In this document: positions 24,346 through 35,594 of the stretch, piece by piece
Layout of the letters: each line of letters begins with the position of its first letter
Position numbering within the stretch: the stretch's first letter is position 1
Assembly (NCBI GenBank): GCA_963575645.1
Contig: OY754470.1
Coordinates: forward strand, 10,424,501-10,488,500
Direction: 5' to 3'
Origin: Xanthostigma xanthostigma
Taxonomy: Eukaryota; Arthropoda; Insecta; Raphidioptera; Raphidiidae
DNA: 64,000 nucleotides
The notes under the pieces: generated by a model
What the model was told of the DNA's origin: nothing
What the model saw: only the letters and a program-made list of their open reading frames with translations
The model's database searches: none
Translations under genes and position numbers: made by a program

Positions 24346-24440
24346 ACTAAAGACCGCTACACATACGAGGCTGGTTTTGCCATTAGATTCCTTGCTAGAT
24401 TTTTAGTGTTAGTTCACATTTGATGTTTATAAGAAATATC
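24346..24440. mobile_element. Left-end fragment of the CTGCACACGAGGC MITE
   Basis: AAAGACCGCTACACATACGA, GGCTGGTTTTGCC and TTCCTTGCTAGA match the left end of the complete element at 59422-59863. The rest of that element is absent here. Confidence 0.55.
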
Positions 24441-24469
24441 GTTCTAATCTATATAAATGAAAAATTTAT

Positions 24470-24830
24470 GGCTCGTTTGTTCTTAAATCTCCGAAAGTTC
24501 TTCACCGATTGCTTTAAAATTTTGACACAAAGTTGCATTCGAATACGCGCGTGTTTTTTTACACATATTATATAGATGTCACACCTGTGACAGGTGAAAA
24601 CATGCTTTTTTTGAAAAACAGCGCCATCTGTTGGACGTTAAAGCAACACACGCTATACTATATATTTTATGGCAATGGAAGTGCCGTCTGTTGAATACAG
24701 CGCCATCTGTCGGGCGTTGAAGCAAGACACGCTATACTTAATATTTTACAGCAACGTGAGCGTCATATATTGAACGTAACAGCAACACACGCCAACCAGG
24801 CTGAGTCACTGAAATGCTTGGCCGGGTACA
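24470..24830. repeat. CAGCGCCATCTGTTG tandem repeat, inverted relative to 15187-15510
   Basis: ACAGCGCCATCTGTTGGACG and GTTGAATACAGCGCCATCTG occur with ACACACGCTATAC-type spacers. Upstream is the shared segment AAAGTTCTTCACCGATTGCT. The same blocks occur in reverse order and strand at 15187-15610. Confidence 0.7.
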
Positions 24831-25002
24831 GGTAGTGATAAATATGTGAATAGTCTGATGTTTGTTTAATTTAGTTATGGCTATGATGATGCTTCAGTAT
24901 AGTTTTGTTCCCTAAATTTCTTGCCTACATAGCTAGGTATATCCTAACATCGGTAAAGCAATTTCGCGTTGTCTTTAACACACGTTCGCTTATCAAGTAA
25001 AT

Positions 25003-25203
25003 AAAATATTTTTAACAAAAAAATTGAACCGACTTCACACTAAAAAGTAAAAAATAATTGCGTATTGAAATGTTTTGGAGTCGGTGTCAGCCAAAATGAA
25101 ATATATTCCGAGAACTACACCGACTCCAAAACATTTCAATACGCAATTATTTTTTACTTTTTAATGTGAAGTCGGTTCAATTTTTTTGTTAAAAATATTT
25201 TAT
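25003..25203. mobile_element. Short foldback, AACAAAAAAATTGAACCGAC family
   Basis: The arms of about 80 bases (TTAACAAAAAAATTGAACCG…TTTTGGAGTCGGTGT) are almost exactly inverted around a ~38-base loop. The ends are those of the larger foldback at 46240-46728. It is followed by CTCCTCCTTTTTGTTGAAGT, a recurrent lepidopteran repeat motif. Confidence 0.85.
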
Positions 25204-25751
25204 TTTTCTCTTTTTAGTGTTAATCTAACACTAAAAATCGGTGAACATACATAAAAAAAAATATACAGACGAACACAGAACCTCCTCCTTTTTGTTGAAG
25301 TCGGTTAATAAAATTATCGACCAATTTTTTTAGTTAGTCTGAAAAAATTAGTCGATAATTTTATTTCTTTGAAGAATTATATTGAGAAGTTAATCAAAGA
25401 TTTGAACACGTTAGCTTACTAAATGCACACATTTAGTAAGTAGACATGGGAAAAGTCGTTACTATGAGATCACAGTGACTGTTATTCCGGTTACACAAAA
25501 ATCACAGTGAAAAATCATCGTGACTTTGTCACGTCGATCACTCACACCGCATGGTCTGACGTCACAACGGCGTTGTTTGCCTACTCCTTTTTTTTTTTTT
25601 TAAGGTATATCCAATTGTATATATCCACATATATAGAGCATATGCACATATACAAGAGAATATCACTTGGGGGGGTGGCACTACCTCTTAGTATCTGGCC
25701 AGTATGTTTGAGTATGTAAAGCTGAGTCTAAACGACAATCACAAAATATCC

Positions 25752-25826
25752 ATGAGCAGAGGTGGGATTCGAACCCACGACAGTGCGATCCAAAGGCCAG
25801 CACGCTGACCATTACACCACTCCGTT
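25752..25826 (-). repeat. tRNA-derived SINE head (Gln-like)
   Basis: On the minus strand, an A-box-like TGGTGTAATGGTC and a perfect B box GGTTCGAATCC lie at tRNA spacing. The anticodon stem does not pair and the acceptor stem is only partial. Sequence continues downstream into a non-tRNA body (TTTTGTGATTGTCGTTTAGA). This fits a SINE rather than a functional tRNA. Confidence 0.6.
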
Positions 25827-26150
25827 CATGTTTGACTTTGAGCGACAGTGAGTACTCAGTAGTGACTGCGGTGACATGGAACGACATACGTTACTTTGAA
25901 ACATTGGAACTTGGAGCGAGTTTCGTGACTGCGGTGACATGAAACGACATACGTTACTTTGCAACGTAGATCTATTGGAACTTGGAGCGACCGTCGTGAC
26001 TGCGGTGACATGAAACGACATACGTTACTTTGGAACGTAGATATCTCGTCAGATCATAGTGTCATGTTTGAGCGACAGTGACTGCGGTGACATGGAACGA
26101 CATACGTTACTTTGGAACGTAGATATCTCTTGTCAGATCACAGTGAATAT
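25826..26150. repeat. Minisatellite, GTGACTGCGGTGACATG units
   Basis: Units beginning GTGACTGCGGTGACATGRAA and continuing CGACATACGTTACTTTG start at 25862, 25925, 25996 and 26079 (spacings 63, 71, 83). ATCACAGTGA motifs flank the array. A decayed single unit is found at about 38985-39110. Minus-strand frames here only translate the repeat. Confidence 0.85.
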
Positions 26151-26740
26151 TTTAGACGGCTTGTCACAGTGATTTTTTCATCGTGAAGTTATTTTTTCCC
26201 CAACTTTATTAGTAAGACATAACTAAAGTTTCGGAACTACTGATAAGGAACATTTATGCGATTGTGAACCGTCCGGGATTCACCTAAGTTCAATTAGTCC
26301 TTCAACGGTTAAACGGAGAATTGTGGAGTGCGACAATACTCGGTATTGCAATGTGATGTTCAACGGTTTTAGTTCTATAAATAATATCTCCGACTATATA
26401 TTTCTGTCATTTGCGTTTACTTGATCTGTTCTCGGAGCCAAAAGTGTAATAATTATTACAGAAACGAAATAATATTTTACGTCTGTTAAACTGATAAGAC
26501 ATTTTAATACATTTACTTAACGAGATTGTTTCACTGCGTCATCGAGTGACGTGGCACGCAACAAATGTTTAATATTTCTTCCTTGAAATATTTTTGGATT
26601 AAGTTTTACGATTCACATCAGAATAAAATAATATTTGAAGAAGAGGAAACTTTTATTTCGCACGCAATACTTCACATGGTGCTAAAAACAATAATAAATT
26701 GAATAATAGAGCACACATCAGTGGTGTACTTACGTTTTTT
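26151..26740. other. Gene-free stretch
   Basis: No exon or element boundary was recognised. The first ~60 bases finish the repeat that carries the minisatellite. Confidence 0.5.
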
Positions 26741-27157
26741 TTATCCGACTACGGCGAAGCCAAAAGGAAGGGCTGTGAGTTTAGTAGTCTATGTATGTTT
26801 GTATTTACGGATGTTCCACCGTAGCGCCTAAACTATTCATCCGATTTTAATAAATAAGGTGTCTTTCGATTTGTTATTATGGCCCGGGTAACAAGCTACA
26901 TTTATTTTGGAATTTTAGTCCCAGAGAGGAGCAAATTGGAAGCAAATAAAAAAATAATTAAAATAATAATTTAAGGTAGTACGAGCACCAAGGCAATTTT
27001 AAATAAAAGGCTTGATTTTTTTTCATATAAAGTTGGACTAAGTCTAAACCAATTTTGAAAATTTTAGGGGGGGGGGTTCCCCGATTATTTAAATAAATAA
27101 ATAACTTCAAAAATAGGCATATTTAACATTGGCTTTATGGAAAACGGTAGATGGATG

Positions 27158-27164
<7 letters not shown>

Positions 27165-27189
<25 letters not shown>

Positions 27190-27840
27190 TTTATTTCCAA
27201 CAGACCTCGAAGGATGCTTGGATAGTCAAAAAATACATAATATAGTTACAATTTATAAAAAGAAATCGCTAGTTTTATAAAAAGACTTTGCGACTAAAAA
27301 CTGTCTAAGAGCTATTTTAAACTTAGAGATAGGCGTAATATTTTTCAAAGATATTGGTAATTTGTTAAAGACAGCTATAGAAAAATTAATAGGACTCTTT
27401 TGAAAGCTTGTTGTGTTGCATTTGATGCCTTTAATAGCTCCGCCGTACCTAGTATTGTATTCATGTGTGTCACCTACCATAGGCAAGGAATGACTTCTTG
27501 ATTTTATGTATACGGCTGCATAAAATAATAAAATACAAGGCAGTGTCAATATATTATGAAATTTAAAATAGGGAACACATGAATCAGTTCTTTTTAAATT
27601 AAACATATATCTTAAAACCATTTTTTGTTTGACAAAAACTTTTTGACTTGGTCCTGCTTGACCCCAGCAGAGAATACCGTATTTTAAAAACGGAAAAATA
27701 AAAGAATAATAAGCTGTTTTAATGACGTTAGGATCTTTAGATATAGTGCATAGTCTTCGTATTAAAAAAGCATTTTTAGAAATTTTTGAACATATATGGT
27801 GAATGTGTGTAGTCCAACAGCAGTTTTCATTAATTTGATT
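27165..27840 (-). mobile_element. 5'-truncated non-LTR retrotransposon
   Basis: On the minus strand, the C-terminal part of a LINE protein is followed by a short 3' region and an ATT-repeat tail (27160-27190). This microsatellite tail and 5' truncation are the standard signs of LINE insertion. The opposite arm of the host foldback, which reads GATGGATGAT then ATTGATTTCTCC with only a few bases between, gives the empty site. Confidence 0.75.
27253..27834 (-). pseudogene. LINE reverse transcriptase, C-terminal fragment
   Basis: About 194 residues remain. The order THIHHICSKISKNAFLIRRL…VIKTAYYSFIFPFLKYGILC…WGQAGPS is the conserved region just after the polymerase palm in Jockey/CR1-type elements. 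In that family it reads roughly 'W..HI..L..K…A..LLR' followed by 'Y.s.i.s.l.YGi..WG'. A basic C-terminal stretch ends in a stop. The catalytic FADD box and the endonuclease are missing, so it cannot move itself. The apparent N-terminal MEKSMNQ comes from flanking foldback sequence, not from the LINE. It resembles, but is not identical to, the fragment at 31822-32190. Confidence 0.75.
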
Positions 27841-28480
27841 CATTGATTTCTCCAAAACTAGTCGGTGGAAATTAAAAGAAACTATTTAAATTAAAATTAA
27901 AACCTTAATAAATTATTGAAAACAAAAAAAAAAAAAAACGTTGTTTCCGACTAATTAAAAAGATATTTAATAATTAAATATCTTTTTAAAATTAAAAAAA
28001 TATTTAATAATTAATTATATTTTTAATTAGTCGGGCACAACGGGTTTTTTTGTTTTCAATAATTTATTAAGGTTTTAACTTTAATTTAAATAGTTTTTTT
28101 TTAATTTCCACCGACTAGTTTTGGAGAAATCAATGAAAACATATCATCCATCTACCGAAATATAAAAAAAAATCAAGCCTTTTATTTAAAGTTGCCTTGG
28201 TGCTCGTACTACCTTATATACAATTAAGTTCAAAAACTAAAACTCGACTACTGAAAAGTATGAAACAAGAAAATATTCTCATCTGAGGATAGCCGTGGTC
28301 GCATGCCATCTCATATATATGAGGCTCCTCGAGATGTATAGCGTGACGCACTTTGCCCTAGAGCTTATGATCGCTTACTACTTGTAAAATGTAATATTTT
28401 GTTAAGGTAGGTGGCATATGACCACGGCTATCATCAGATGAGAATATTTTCTTGTTTCATATTTTTCAGTAGTCAGGTTA

Positions 28481-28794
28481 GGTTGTCACATTATGACTAT
28501 ACCTTTAATATTTTGTCATCGCCAGTCAAGAAAATCAATTGCAAAAATATAGGTCAGTAAAAAAGTTATTATCCGACAGGATCATCTTACATCCAAAGAT
28601 ATGATCTTTTTGTAATTACGTTTCTGCCTCAAGTCTTTAATTAATTATTTCTTTAATTACATTTCTGTATTAAATTCAGAAACACAACTTTCTATCAATT
28701 CACATTTCAGTTCACATAAAACAATTTGTACTTATTAGTTTACACACTTCAATTCGTGTATGTTTTAAAAACTTAATTATCCAAAAAAAAAGCC
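28481..28794. other. Gene-free stretch
   Basis: AT-rich sequence with nothing recognisable. Confidence 0.5.
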
Positions 28795-29020
28795 AACAAA
28801 CTTCGCATATTTGTTGAATTTTTGCCATTTTAGACGCTTTTTCTATCTTTCATTTAAAAAAATCTGTTGAGAGCTTTATGCACCACAATATTTTTTGTCT
28901 CTCAAATATAATAATGTTTAGGCTTCTAAACTAGTATTCATTTATCAGATTTATTTAAATAAAAGATAAAAAAGCCACCAAAATGGCAAAAATTCAACAA
29001 ATATGATGGTCTTTTTATGT
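28795..29020. mobile_element. Small foldback element
   Basis: ATATTTGTTGAATTTTTGCC with ATTTTAGACGCTTTTTCTAT is mirrored by AAAGATAAAAAAGCCACCAA and AATGGCAAAAATTCAACAAA at 28966-29003. The loop is about 110 bases. It is non-coding. Confidence 0.65.
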
Positions 29021-29344
29021 CAGCTGCTATTGTTTTTCCTAGCTATTTTAAAACAAATGTGAAGGTCACTACCTAAACTTCATATAAATATAATCAAATG
29101 GCTTTAATAAGAATTTTGATTTTTCATGACTATGATAGGCAAAAAAAAGATTGAATTTAGCCCACCTCCTTAAAGTCGGTCCTGCTCGAAAAATAATCGA
29201 TTAAAATGATATTGTTTTCATCTATCTCACAGCAGAACTAATGCCATAGTGATCTAAAAACGTACGATTCGAATGTTTTCAGAAGATACAGAACTAAGTA
29301 GCAAACTGCTCGTTTCTTCTAATTTAAAAATGTTTATATTTGAT

Positions 29345-30125
29345 GCTAGGTCATAATAACTCGGACGAAACAACTTTGACTTTTACAACTCTGAACAAAA
29401 CAACTCTGGACGAAACGACTCAGGACCAAAACAACTCAGTACCAAAACGACTCCGGGCAAAACGTCTCCAGATGAAACAACTCAGAGCACAAACACCTCA
29501 ATAATAATTTCAACTCATTACACAATATTACATTCAATCGAATTTCAAATTATTTTCATTTAAGATTTTAGCATAATGTTTAGAAAACGCAGTTCCATTC
29601 AAACAATTAACTATCTAATTCGCATACCCCGTTATCGTTCACCCCGGAATTGTTATTTTTTTTAAACTCAACATTTCCCCTTCCCGTTTCACTGCGAGAC
29701 AATTCGCATACCCCTTTATCGTTCACTCCGGAATTACAATTCGCATACCCCTTTATCGTTCACTCCGGAATTACAATTCGCATACCCGTTTATCGTTCAC
29801 CCCGGAATTATTTTTTTAAAAACTCCACATTTGCCCCTTCCCGTTTCACTGCGAGACAATTCGCATAGGTACCCCTTTATCAAAAAAAGCGATGGTTTTC
29901 AATCTTCATGAAAATGTGAGTTTTAAGTTGTAGTCTCAAATTCACTCATAAACAAGTCATTGTAACCGGGGTTATTTCGTCCAGAGTTGTTTTTGCCTGG
30001 AGTTGTTTTGAGCCGAGTTCTTTTTCCGCCGAGTCGATTTGGACAAAAGTTATTTTAACTTAAGTTATTTTGAGCGAGTTGTTTTGATCGGAGTTATTCT
30101 GGACTGAGTTGTTCATGTCGGGCAC
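29345..30125. mobile_element. Foldback element with minisatellite arms and a 37-bp tandem core
   Basis: The left arm (29345-29510) is an irregular tandem repeat of about 15-18 bases based on GGACAAAACAACTC. The right arm (29960-30125) is the same repeat inverted (GAGTTGTTTTGNNCGGAGT). The core at 29615-29880 contains five copies of ATTCGCATACCCNTTTATCG with TTCACYCCGGAATT, three of them in exact 37-bp tandem. A longer block (CCTTCCCGTTTCACTGCGAG) is also duplicated. The 72-codon frame here is a repeat translation. Confidence 0.8.
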
Positions 30126-30699
30126 CTTTATATTTGTATTTTTATTATATTTTAGGAACATCCTATATCATATACCGCAATGCGCATCAATTATGTACAA
30201 GACTTCAGATCTTTTACTTAATAAAGAAAAAGCAATCTTTTTAATAGGTCGTAAAGAACTAAATGTACCTAATATTGCGTGATTGTTTCACAGATTTAAC
30301 AATTCATTAGATTAACTGAAAAATAACACTCAAGAACTGACCGTTAACTCTTTATTTTTCTGCAATGTTGATTTTAAAACTTTAATGTTGCGTTAAATAA
30401 CACAAAAACTTCGATAAGCGCCGCAAATAATTTGTGGAATTTATACAAGTGTTTAGGTATATGATTAATACACGGCCCGATAGTTCATAATAATTCATCG
30501 ATTATTATTATTTTTTGTTTTTTAAAATTGTTTCTAAAACAATACAATGCGTCTAACTCCAACGATAATGTTTCTTCCACCTATATCAACGAACTTACCA
30601 CAATAGACATAAATCATAGCATCGAATTGTTACTGTATTCATGAAATATTAACTGGATCTGAATAATGTAATTCAGTCCATATTATCGCCTACAAACCA
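30126..30699. other. Gene-free stretch
   Basis: No supported feature was found. Confidence 0.5.
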
Positions 30700-30797
30700 T
30701 ACTTCCACCACCACGTCCCGTTCTTCCACCATCTCGTTTCATTCTTCCACCATATCGTTCCGTCCTGCCACCATCTAGTTTCGTTCTTCCACCACCT
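30700..30797. repeat. Minisatellite, CGTTCTTCCACCATCTCGTT
   Basis: About five irregular units of 20-22 bases based on CGTTCTTCCACCATCT occur in a row. A related motif appears near 16250. Confidence 0.75.
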
Positions 30798-30910
30798 ACT
30801 GCATAAAACCCGTCATTTGCATATAGATGAAAAAATATAACAATTATGTCCGAATAAATTTTGATAGTATTTTTATTGACCTGTTCTCATCTTAATTGAG
30901 TGGAAAAAAA

Positions 30911-31477
30911 TTGGTTGTCTGTAAAGTCGGTTTACGGACGATAGTTTTACGTGATAACGTATTCCGTAATACATAACCTAAATTTATATAATAATTATAA
31001 TAATTCGAATCTATGATATTGCATCTTTTGCTTCAAATTTAGGTTAATTTTATTTATTAAAATTACTTACCACCTATAATATAATTGTTTTTTTTAACTT
31101 TCTTTCTTTCGTATTTATTTTAAGTCTCAAAGATTAACTGTCATAATATTTTGAAAACAATTATTTCATTGTTTATATAAAATTCCAAAACCTACTTACA
31201 ATATTTAAGTATTTTCATACGTCAAAAAATTGATTTTTATAATGATAAAATTTGTATGAAAACGATTTTTTCGAGAGATGAGACCTAGCTAAAACGATTT
31301 TTTGCCCCCCAAAAACCCTTTTCAGTAAATTTCATCCAAATCGTTAGGGCCGTTTTCGAGAAAAGCACGCACAGGGTCAGGCGGAACGTTAGGAGCGTTA
31401 GGAACGCTAGGAACGTTACACTTTTTCGTGCATGCAGCCGGTGATTCATCAATTTATAAGACGTTATCACGTCAAAA
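30911..31477 (+). mobile_element. Three-copy repeat family, copy 2
   Basis: Both ends agree with copy 1: TTGGTTGTCTGTAAAGTCGG at the left and GACGTTATCACGTCAAAA at the right. GCACAGGGTCAGGCGGAACG is again near the right end, where GTTAGGAGC/GTTAGGAAC/GCTAGGAAC is expanded. The middle differs in length from copy 1. Confidence 0.8.
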
Positions 31478-31723
31478 ATATATAAATAGCACTCATGCAA
31501 AAATATTTCTGTACAGGATTACAAAAAAAAAAACGAATCTATATTAAAAAAGCCCTAATTAAGTGTTATGATAATATAAATCGGAATTTAATATAGGTAA
31601 TTCCCAAAATTATTGTTCTGTGTGTAACTAGCTTTTAAGGTTATATTAATTTGGCCAGTTAATTTATTTTACTTTTTGCGGACGATGAAAGAGAAAGTTT
31701 TTAATCATAATGATTCGGAAAAA

Positions 31724-32195
31724 ATATTATTATAATAATAATAATAATAATAAAAAGCCTTTATTAAGTGTATTATTACTACATAAGTACTAATACAAAA
31801 ACTGCGTCTAGTATGTTAGTTTTAAAAATATTCTTTTAAACTATAATAATTATTTTCAAGCAACAAATTTTTAACTTGTTTTTTGAAAATTCTTTCATCT
31901 TTTATTTCTCTTATTTTTATTGGTAGATTGTTGTGCACTCGAATCATGGCATTGTGTACTCCTTGACGTGTCACTTCTAGATTACTTTGTTCGGTTTTTA
32001 AAATGTGTTTATTTCTAGTGTTATGTATATGTAATTTGGTTTTAAACAGATCCGGATTTATTTTTATAAACATCGCACATTTTAAGATATACATATCTGT
32101 GACTGTTAGAATTTTAAATTTTTTAAATAATGGCCGACAATGCGTACGAGGAGCTACACCTGCCATGATTCGAATGCACAACTCTGTGCAATAAA
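31724..32195 (-). mobile_element. 5'-truncated LINE with ATT-repeat tail
   Basis: On the minus strand, a coding 3' end is followed by about 60 bases and a TTATTATTA tail at 31724-31752. The element is cut off at its 5' end near 32195. Confidence 0.7.
31822..32190 (-). pseudogene. LINE ORF2 C-terminal fragment
   Basis: About 122 residues remain, reading CTELCIRIMAGVAPRTHCR at the start, then PLFKKFKILTVTDMYILKCA and a Lys/Arg/Asn-rich C-terminus. This is the arrangement seen at the extreme C-terminus of Jockey/CR1-like LINE proteins ('R.i.G…RTHt..LFk.L.iLtv..ly'). The polymerase and endonuclease are absent. A plus-strand frame at 32003-32194 is its antisense shadow. Confidence 0.7.
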
Positions 32196-32244
32196 TACTT
32201 TATTTATATTACATGAGTTTCCCCAAAATTGTAGTCCATAATTT

Positions 32245-32315
32245 ACAACATAATATATATAATACATAATATATAATATATAATATATAATATATAATAC
32301 ATAATACATAATATA
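32245..32315. repeat. AT-rich microsatellite
   Basis: Repeated ATAATATATA / ATACATA units run without interruption up to the pogo-like element that begins at 32316. Confidence 0.9.
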
Positions 32316-32645
32316 TACAGTAGAACCGCTGTAAGTCGAACTATAAGGGAAACACCAAAAAATTTGAGTTATGGAGTTTTTGATTTATGAAGGATTTTCT
32401 AAGGAAATATTTGACTTGTAGAGGTTAACATTCGTTCTAACTAATTTTGAGTTGCTATGTTCACGATGTAGAAGTTAATTTTTTCGAGTTATGGAGGGAA
32501 AATATGTACCGAAATAAGGACTCGCTAATTTTTTCGACGTATAGAAGGTTGATATTTCGACTAATGGAGGCTTTTGGGTTTGAAGGGAAGAGAACAAAAC
32601 ATTTTTCGAGTTTTGGAGGTTTCGACTTAAAGAGGTCCTACTGTA
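32316..32645. mobile_element. Pogo/Tigger-like MITE, TACAGTAGAACC ends
   Basis: TACAGTAGAACCGCTGTAAG at the left and AAGAGGTCCTACTGTA at the right are inverted ends of the type used by pogo/Tigger families. Internal TTCGAGTTATGGAGG-like repeats are present. The 73-codon frame inside is not a transposase. Confidence 0.7.
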
Positions 32646-35594
32646 TTATTATTATAATACTTATATAAAAGGACTAACAATTCTATATAAGCGGTTTTGT
32701 GTGATGACTACAGAAATCCAGTAAAAATAACCAGATTTTTATATTATCTATAAATTAACTGCATCCAATAAAACTTATATTGTTACCATAAAACGTTTTA
32801 TGTGAAACATTGTATTCAAAATATGTAAAAATGATATGAATTTGATGCTTGAAAACAAAATAGCCTTAAGCTGCTTATAGTTGTGTTTATCTCTGCTTTG
32901 TGCTATGTGAAGCTGAAGTTAAAAAATCTGAACCAAAAATGAATAGATATTTCAAATACAAATATTTACATTACCTATATGAATCACACCGTATACGTTT
33001 TATGACTAATATTTCATTCAATCCCATATCTATAACCATAAAGCAAAATAGATTATTACGTAAAATGGACAACTAAAGTTCTACACTGAATGACTAAATC
33101 ATCATAAACTGACATAAATCACTATGTATTGTGACCACAGATTTATAAAATAATTGTGTTGTGATTTCGTGTTTAAACCCCGCTACCGATTTCTTGCGCC
33201 AAAGCTACAAAAACAGGTATACCTAAATATACAGGTAAACTTAAGGTAGTTTGGAACCCGCAATCCCATGTCAAATAAATGACTTTTTTTTTTGTTCCTC
33301 AAATAATTACCCAAATCATGCTATAATAATTAATAAAAATTCACATAAAAATTTATTTTTTTTAATTTAATGCGAATTATAATTAAATAATTATAGTAAT
33401 ATAACTAATAAAATATTAATTGATTAGTACTCAGCTGTCACTAGTCACTGTCACTACGACAACAGAGATAGAGGCCACATGTCAGTATTAAAAAATTAAT
33501 AAAATCAAAAGTACGTGGTAAATTATTCTGAAATTTTTGCAGTGTGTATTTCAGACATGGTTCTATTCATTAAAAAGTTTTTTTTGTGGGGTCAAGTTTG
33601 TCAATTTTTTACAAACCCTCAATTTTCGGTGTTATTGAACAAGGACACTCATGAAGGCTCGTGTATTTTTGCATAACTTTAATTAAATATATCTCTTAAA
33701 CGGTGTGGTAAAAAAATCTGATTCTTTTTCTGTGGGTATCTTTAATTATAATATTTTGAATAAATATAAAAAAATGTAGGGTCAAGTTTAGTAAGTCATT
33801 TGGCTACCAAACTACCTTAATTAAAATTAAAGGTAATTTTGTTTATATTTTGAAATAATGTATTTTCCAGTTTCATAATAATGTAAAAATGTTATCATAA
33901 TGCCCATTATTTTCTTTCAATTTTATTGACAACTTAATGTTTTATAACCATGATTAGAGCAATTTTAATGCCCATTTGAAATCTATACTAATATTGTAAA
34001 GAGATAAAGCTCGTAAATTTGAAAAAATATCATGATGATAAGCGTTTGATATTATTATGTTATTCACTATAATTAGTGAATTAAAAATGCAGTAAAGGAA
34101 TCTAATCAAATTGATTAATTATTAATTAATATTATTCACTGTTATTTAAATACATTATATTTATAATGTAATGTTGAGCACAGTACAAACTACAAAACTA
34201 CCAATACAATTTACAAAATGACAAACAATATAAAAAACTTTGTATGTTTATCTATTTTATAGCGAGTAATCTCAGGATCTACAAAGTTTATTTTAAAATC
34301 CCTTTAAATTTTTAAAAACTTTTCTTTCCGAGAAGTTACACATTATTACGCTTTAAGAAACAAAGAAAATACGCAGTGAGCTAAAATCTAATTCAAACTG
34401 AGGATCCTGTACGCGATTTCTGAGCTAAATTAGTGTACGCTGCCTAAACTATAAGCAAACTAAAGTGATTTGTCAAAAAATTGTTACTCTCAATTATTTC
34501 GTTCGCAAACCAAAATCTATCCGGACAAATCGGGTCGGTAGAATATTTATTGGTACGGTCGTTTAGACAAAAAAGACATTTATTGCTGCAAACAGACATA
34601 AATATCATGTATAATGCGTGTATATTTTTTATGTAAACTGATCTTAACAAACACTGACCTTTCCGCCAGGTCTGACAGAACAAACCTTTACGTATATAAA
34701 TCTTGAAACTGGTACAATTTAGTGACGTAAATAGTACACGAATTCTCTGCGCACAGGATCACAAAACATAGGTTATGAAACGTGCACTGATTTCACAATT
34801 CCACATTAAAATGCGAAATGTATATCGACTGTTCAAAAACCAGAGTTCGAACGCGTTGAAGTGAACTTTGATCACTTTTATCTATACATCAATATTGCTG
34901 CTAAAAAAATTAATTATCTATACAAACTAAAAACCCGACCGCAGAAAAATTAATTTAATAATTAAAAAGAGGAAAACAAGTAGGATAATCTCAGCATGCA
35001 GCACCCACAACTCTGTATCTCTTTTGATTTAGGAGTTAGACGCGTTTTTATAAATTTTTCTTGATAAAATTAAAACGTTATAACTTGAAAACTAGAATAG
35101 CTATAGACTTCCAGATACGCTCATTCGATTCAGCATGATTTCTGCATATAGGACTGTCATTTTGAACCTCATATTTTATAAATTTTCGGGAGATACTGCA
35201 CTTATTTGAAAATGAAAATCTGTACGTTTGCACCCCCCTGTAAAGAAATCGCAAATATTTTCAAAATTGAAACCTCTTAGAACGGGTTGATATTAAGGTT
35301 ACCTGGTAGATTTTGAAACGCTGAATCTAATGAGCACAGCCCTGTCTTGTCTCGTTCAGGAGATAATCGAGTTTTTAATTTTCAAATGGTCATGCATAAT
35401 TTCGAAACCAGAAGAGATGAAAAATATTTTTATCTATTCTAAAGTTTCGGTCATCCAGTAAATTTTTACAACCACACATCACAAACCAGCTGGTTCCACA
35501 TATGACGTAATAAATGTTTCGGTTCATACATAATATTATCGTATATACATAGATGTTCTCCCAACGACGCAACGTTGACTGAATCTAAATATAT
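32646..35594. other. Gene-free stretch
   Basis: About 3 kb with no supported gene or clear element. The 79-codon minus-strand frame at 34444-34683 (Cys-rich) has no recognisable pattern. AT-only blocks occur around 33340-33420 and 34100-34160. Confidence 0.5.

Larger units (their letters stand above)
26974..28214. mobile_element. Foldback element with AGGTAGTACGAGCACCAAGG ends
   Basis: The outer ends are AGGTAGTACGAGCACCAAGG and its complement at 28195-28214, flanked by TA on each side. Matching inner blocks are AATAAAAGGCTTGATTTTTT, CGGTAGATGGATGAT and ATTGATTTCTCCAAAACTAG. The arms converge on an A/T-only centre near 27970. The left arm carries extra DNA, including a LINE fragment, that the right arm lacks. 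Confidence 0.8.
26741..28480. mobile_element. Older CCGACTACGGCG repeat split by a foldback
   Basis: Positions 26741-26971 and 28217-28480 together correspond, in reverse orientation, to the continuous repeat at 3007-3543. The junction falls between GCAAATTGGAAGCAAATAAA on the left and AAGTTCAAAAACTAAAACTC on the right. The right part contains the same hairpin (CGACTACTGAAAAGTATG). The intervening DNA is a foldback element that entered later. Confidence 0.75.

Noticed and set aside
25681-26021. Two minus-strand frames starting MSFHVTAVTT
   Set aside because: The identical starts come from the GTGACTGCGGTGACATG minisatellite and the SINE head. They translate a repeat.
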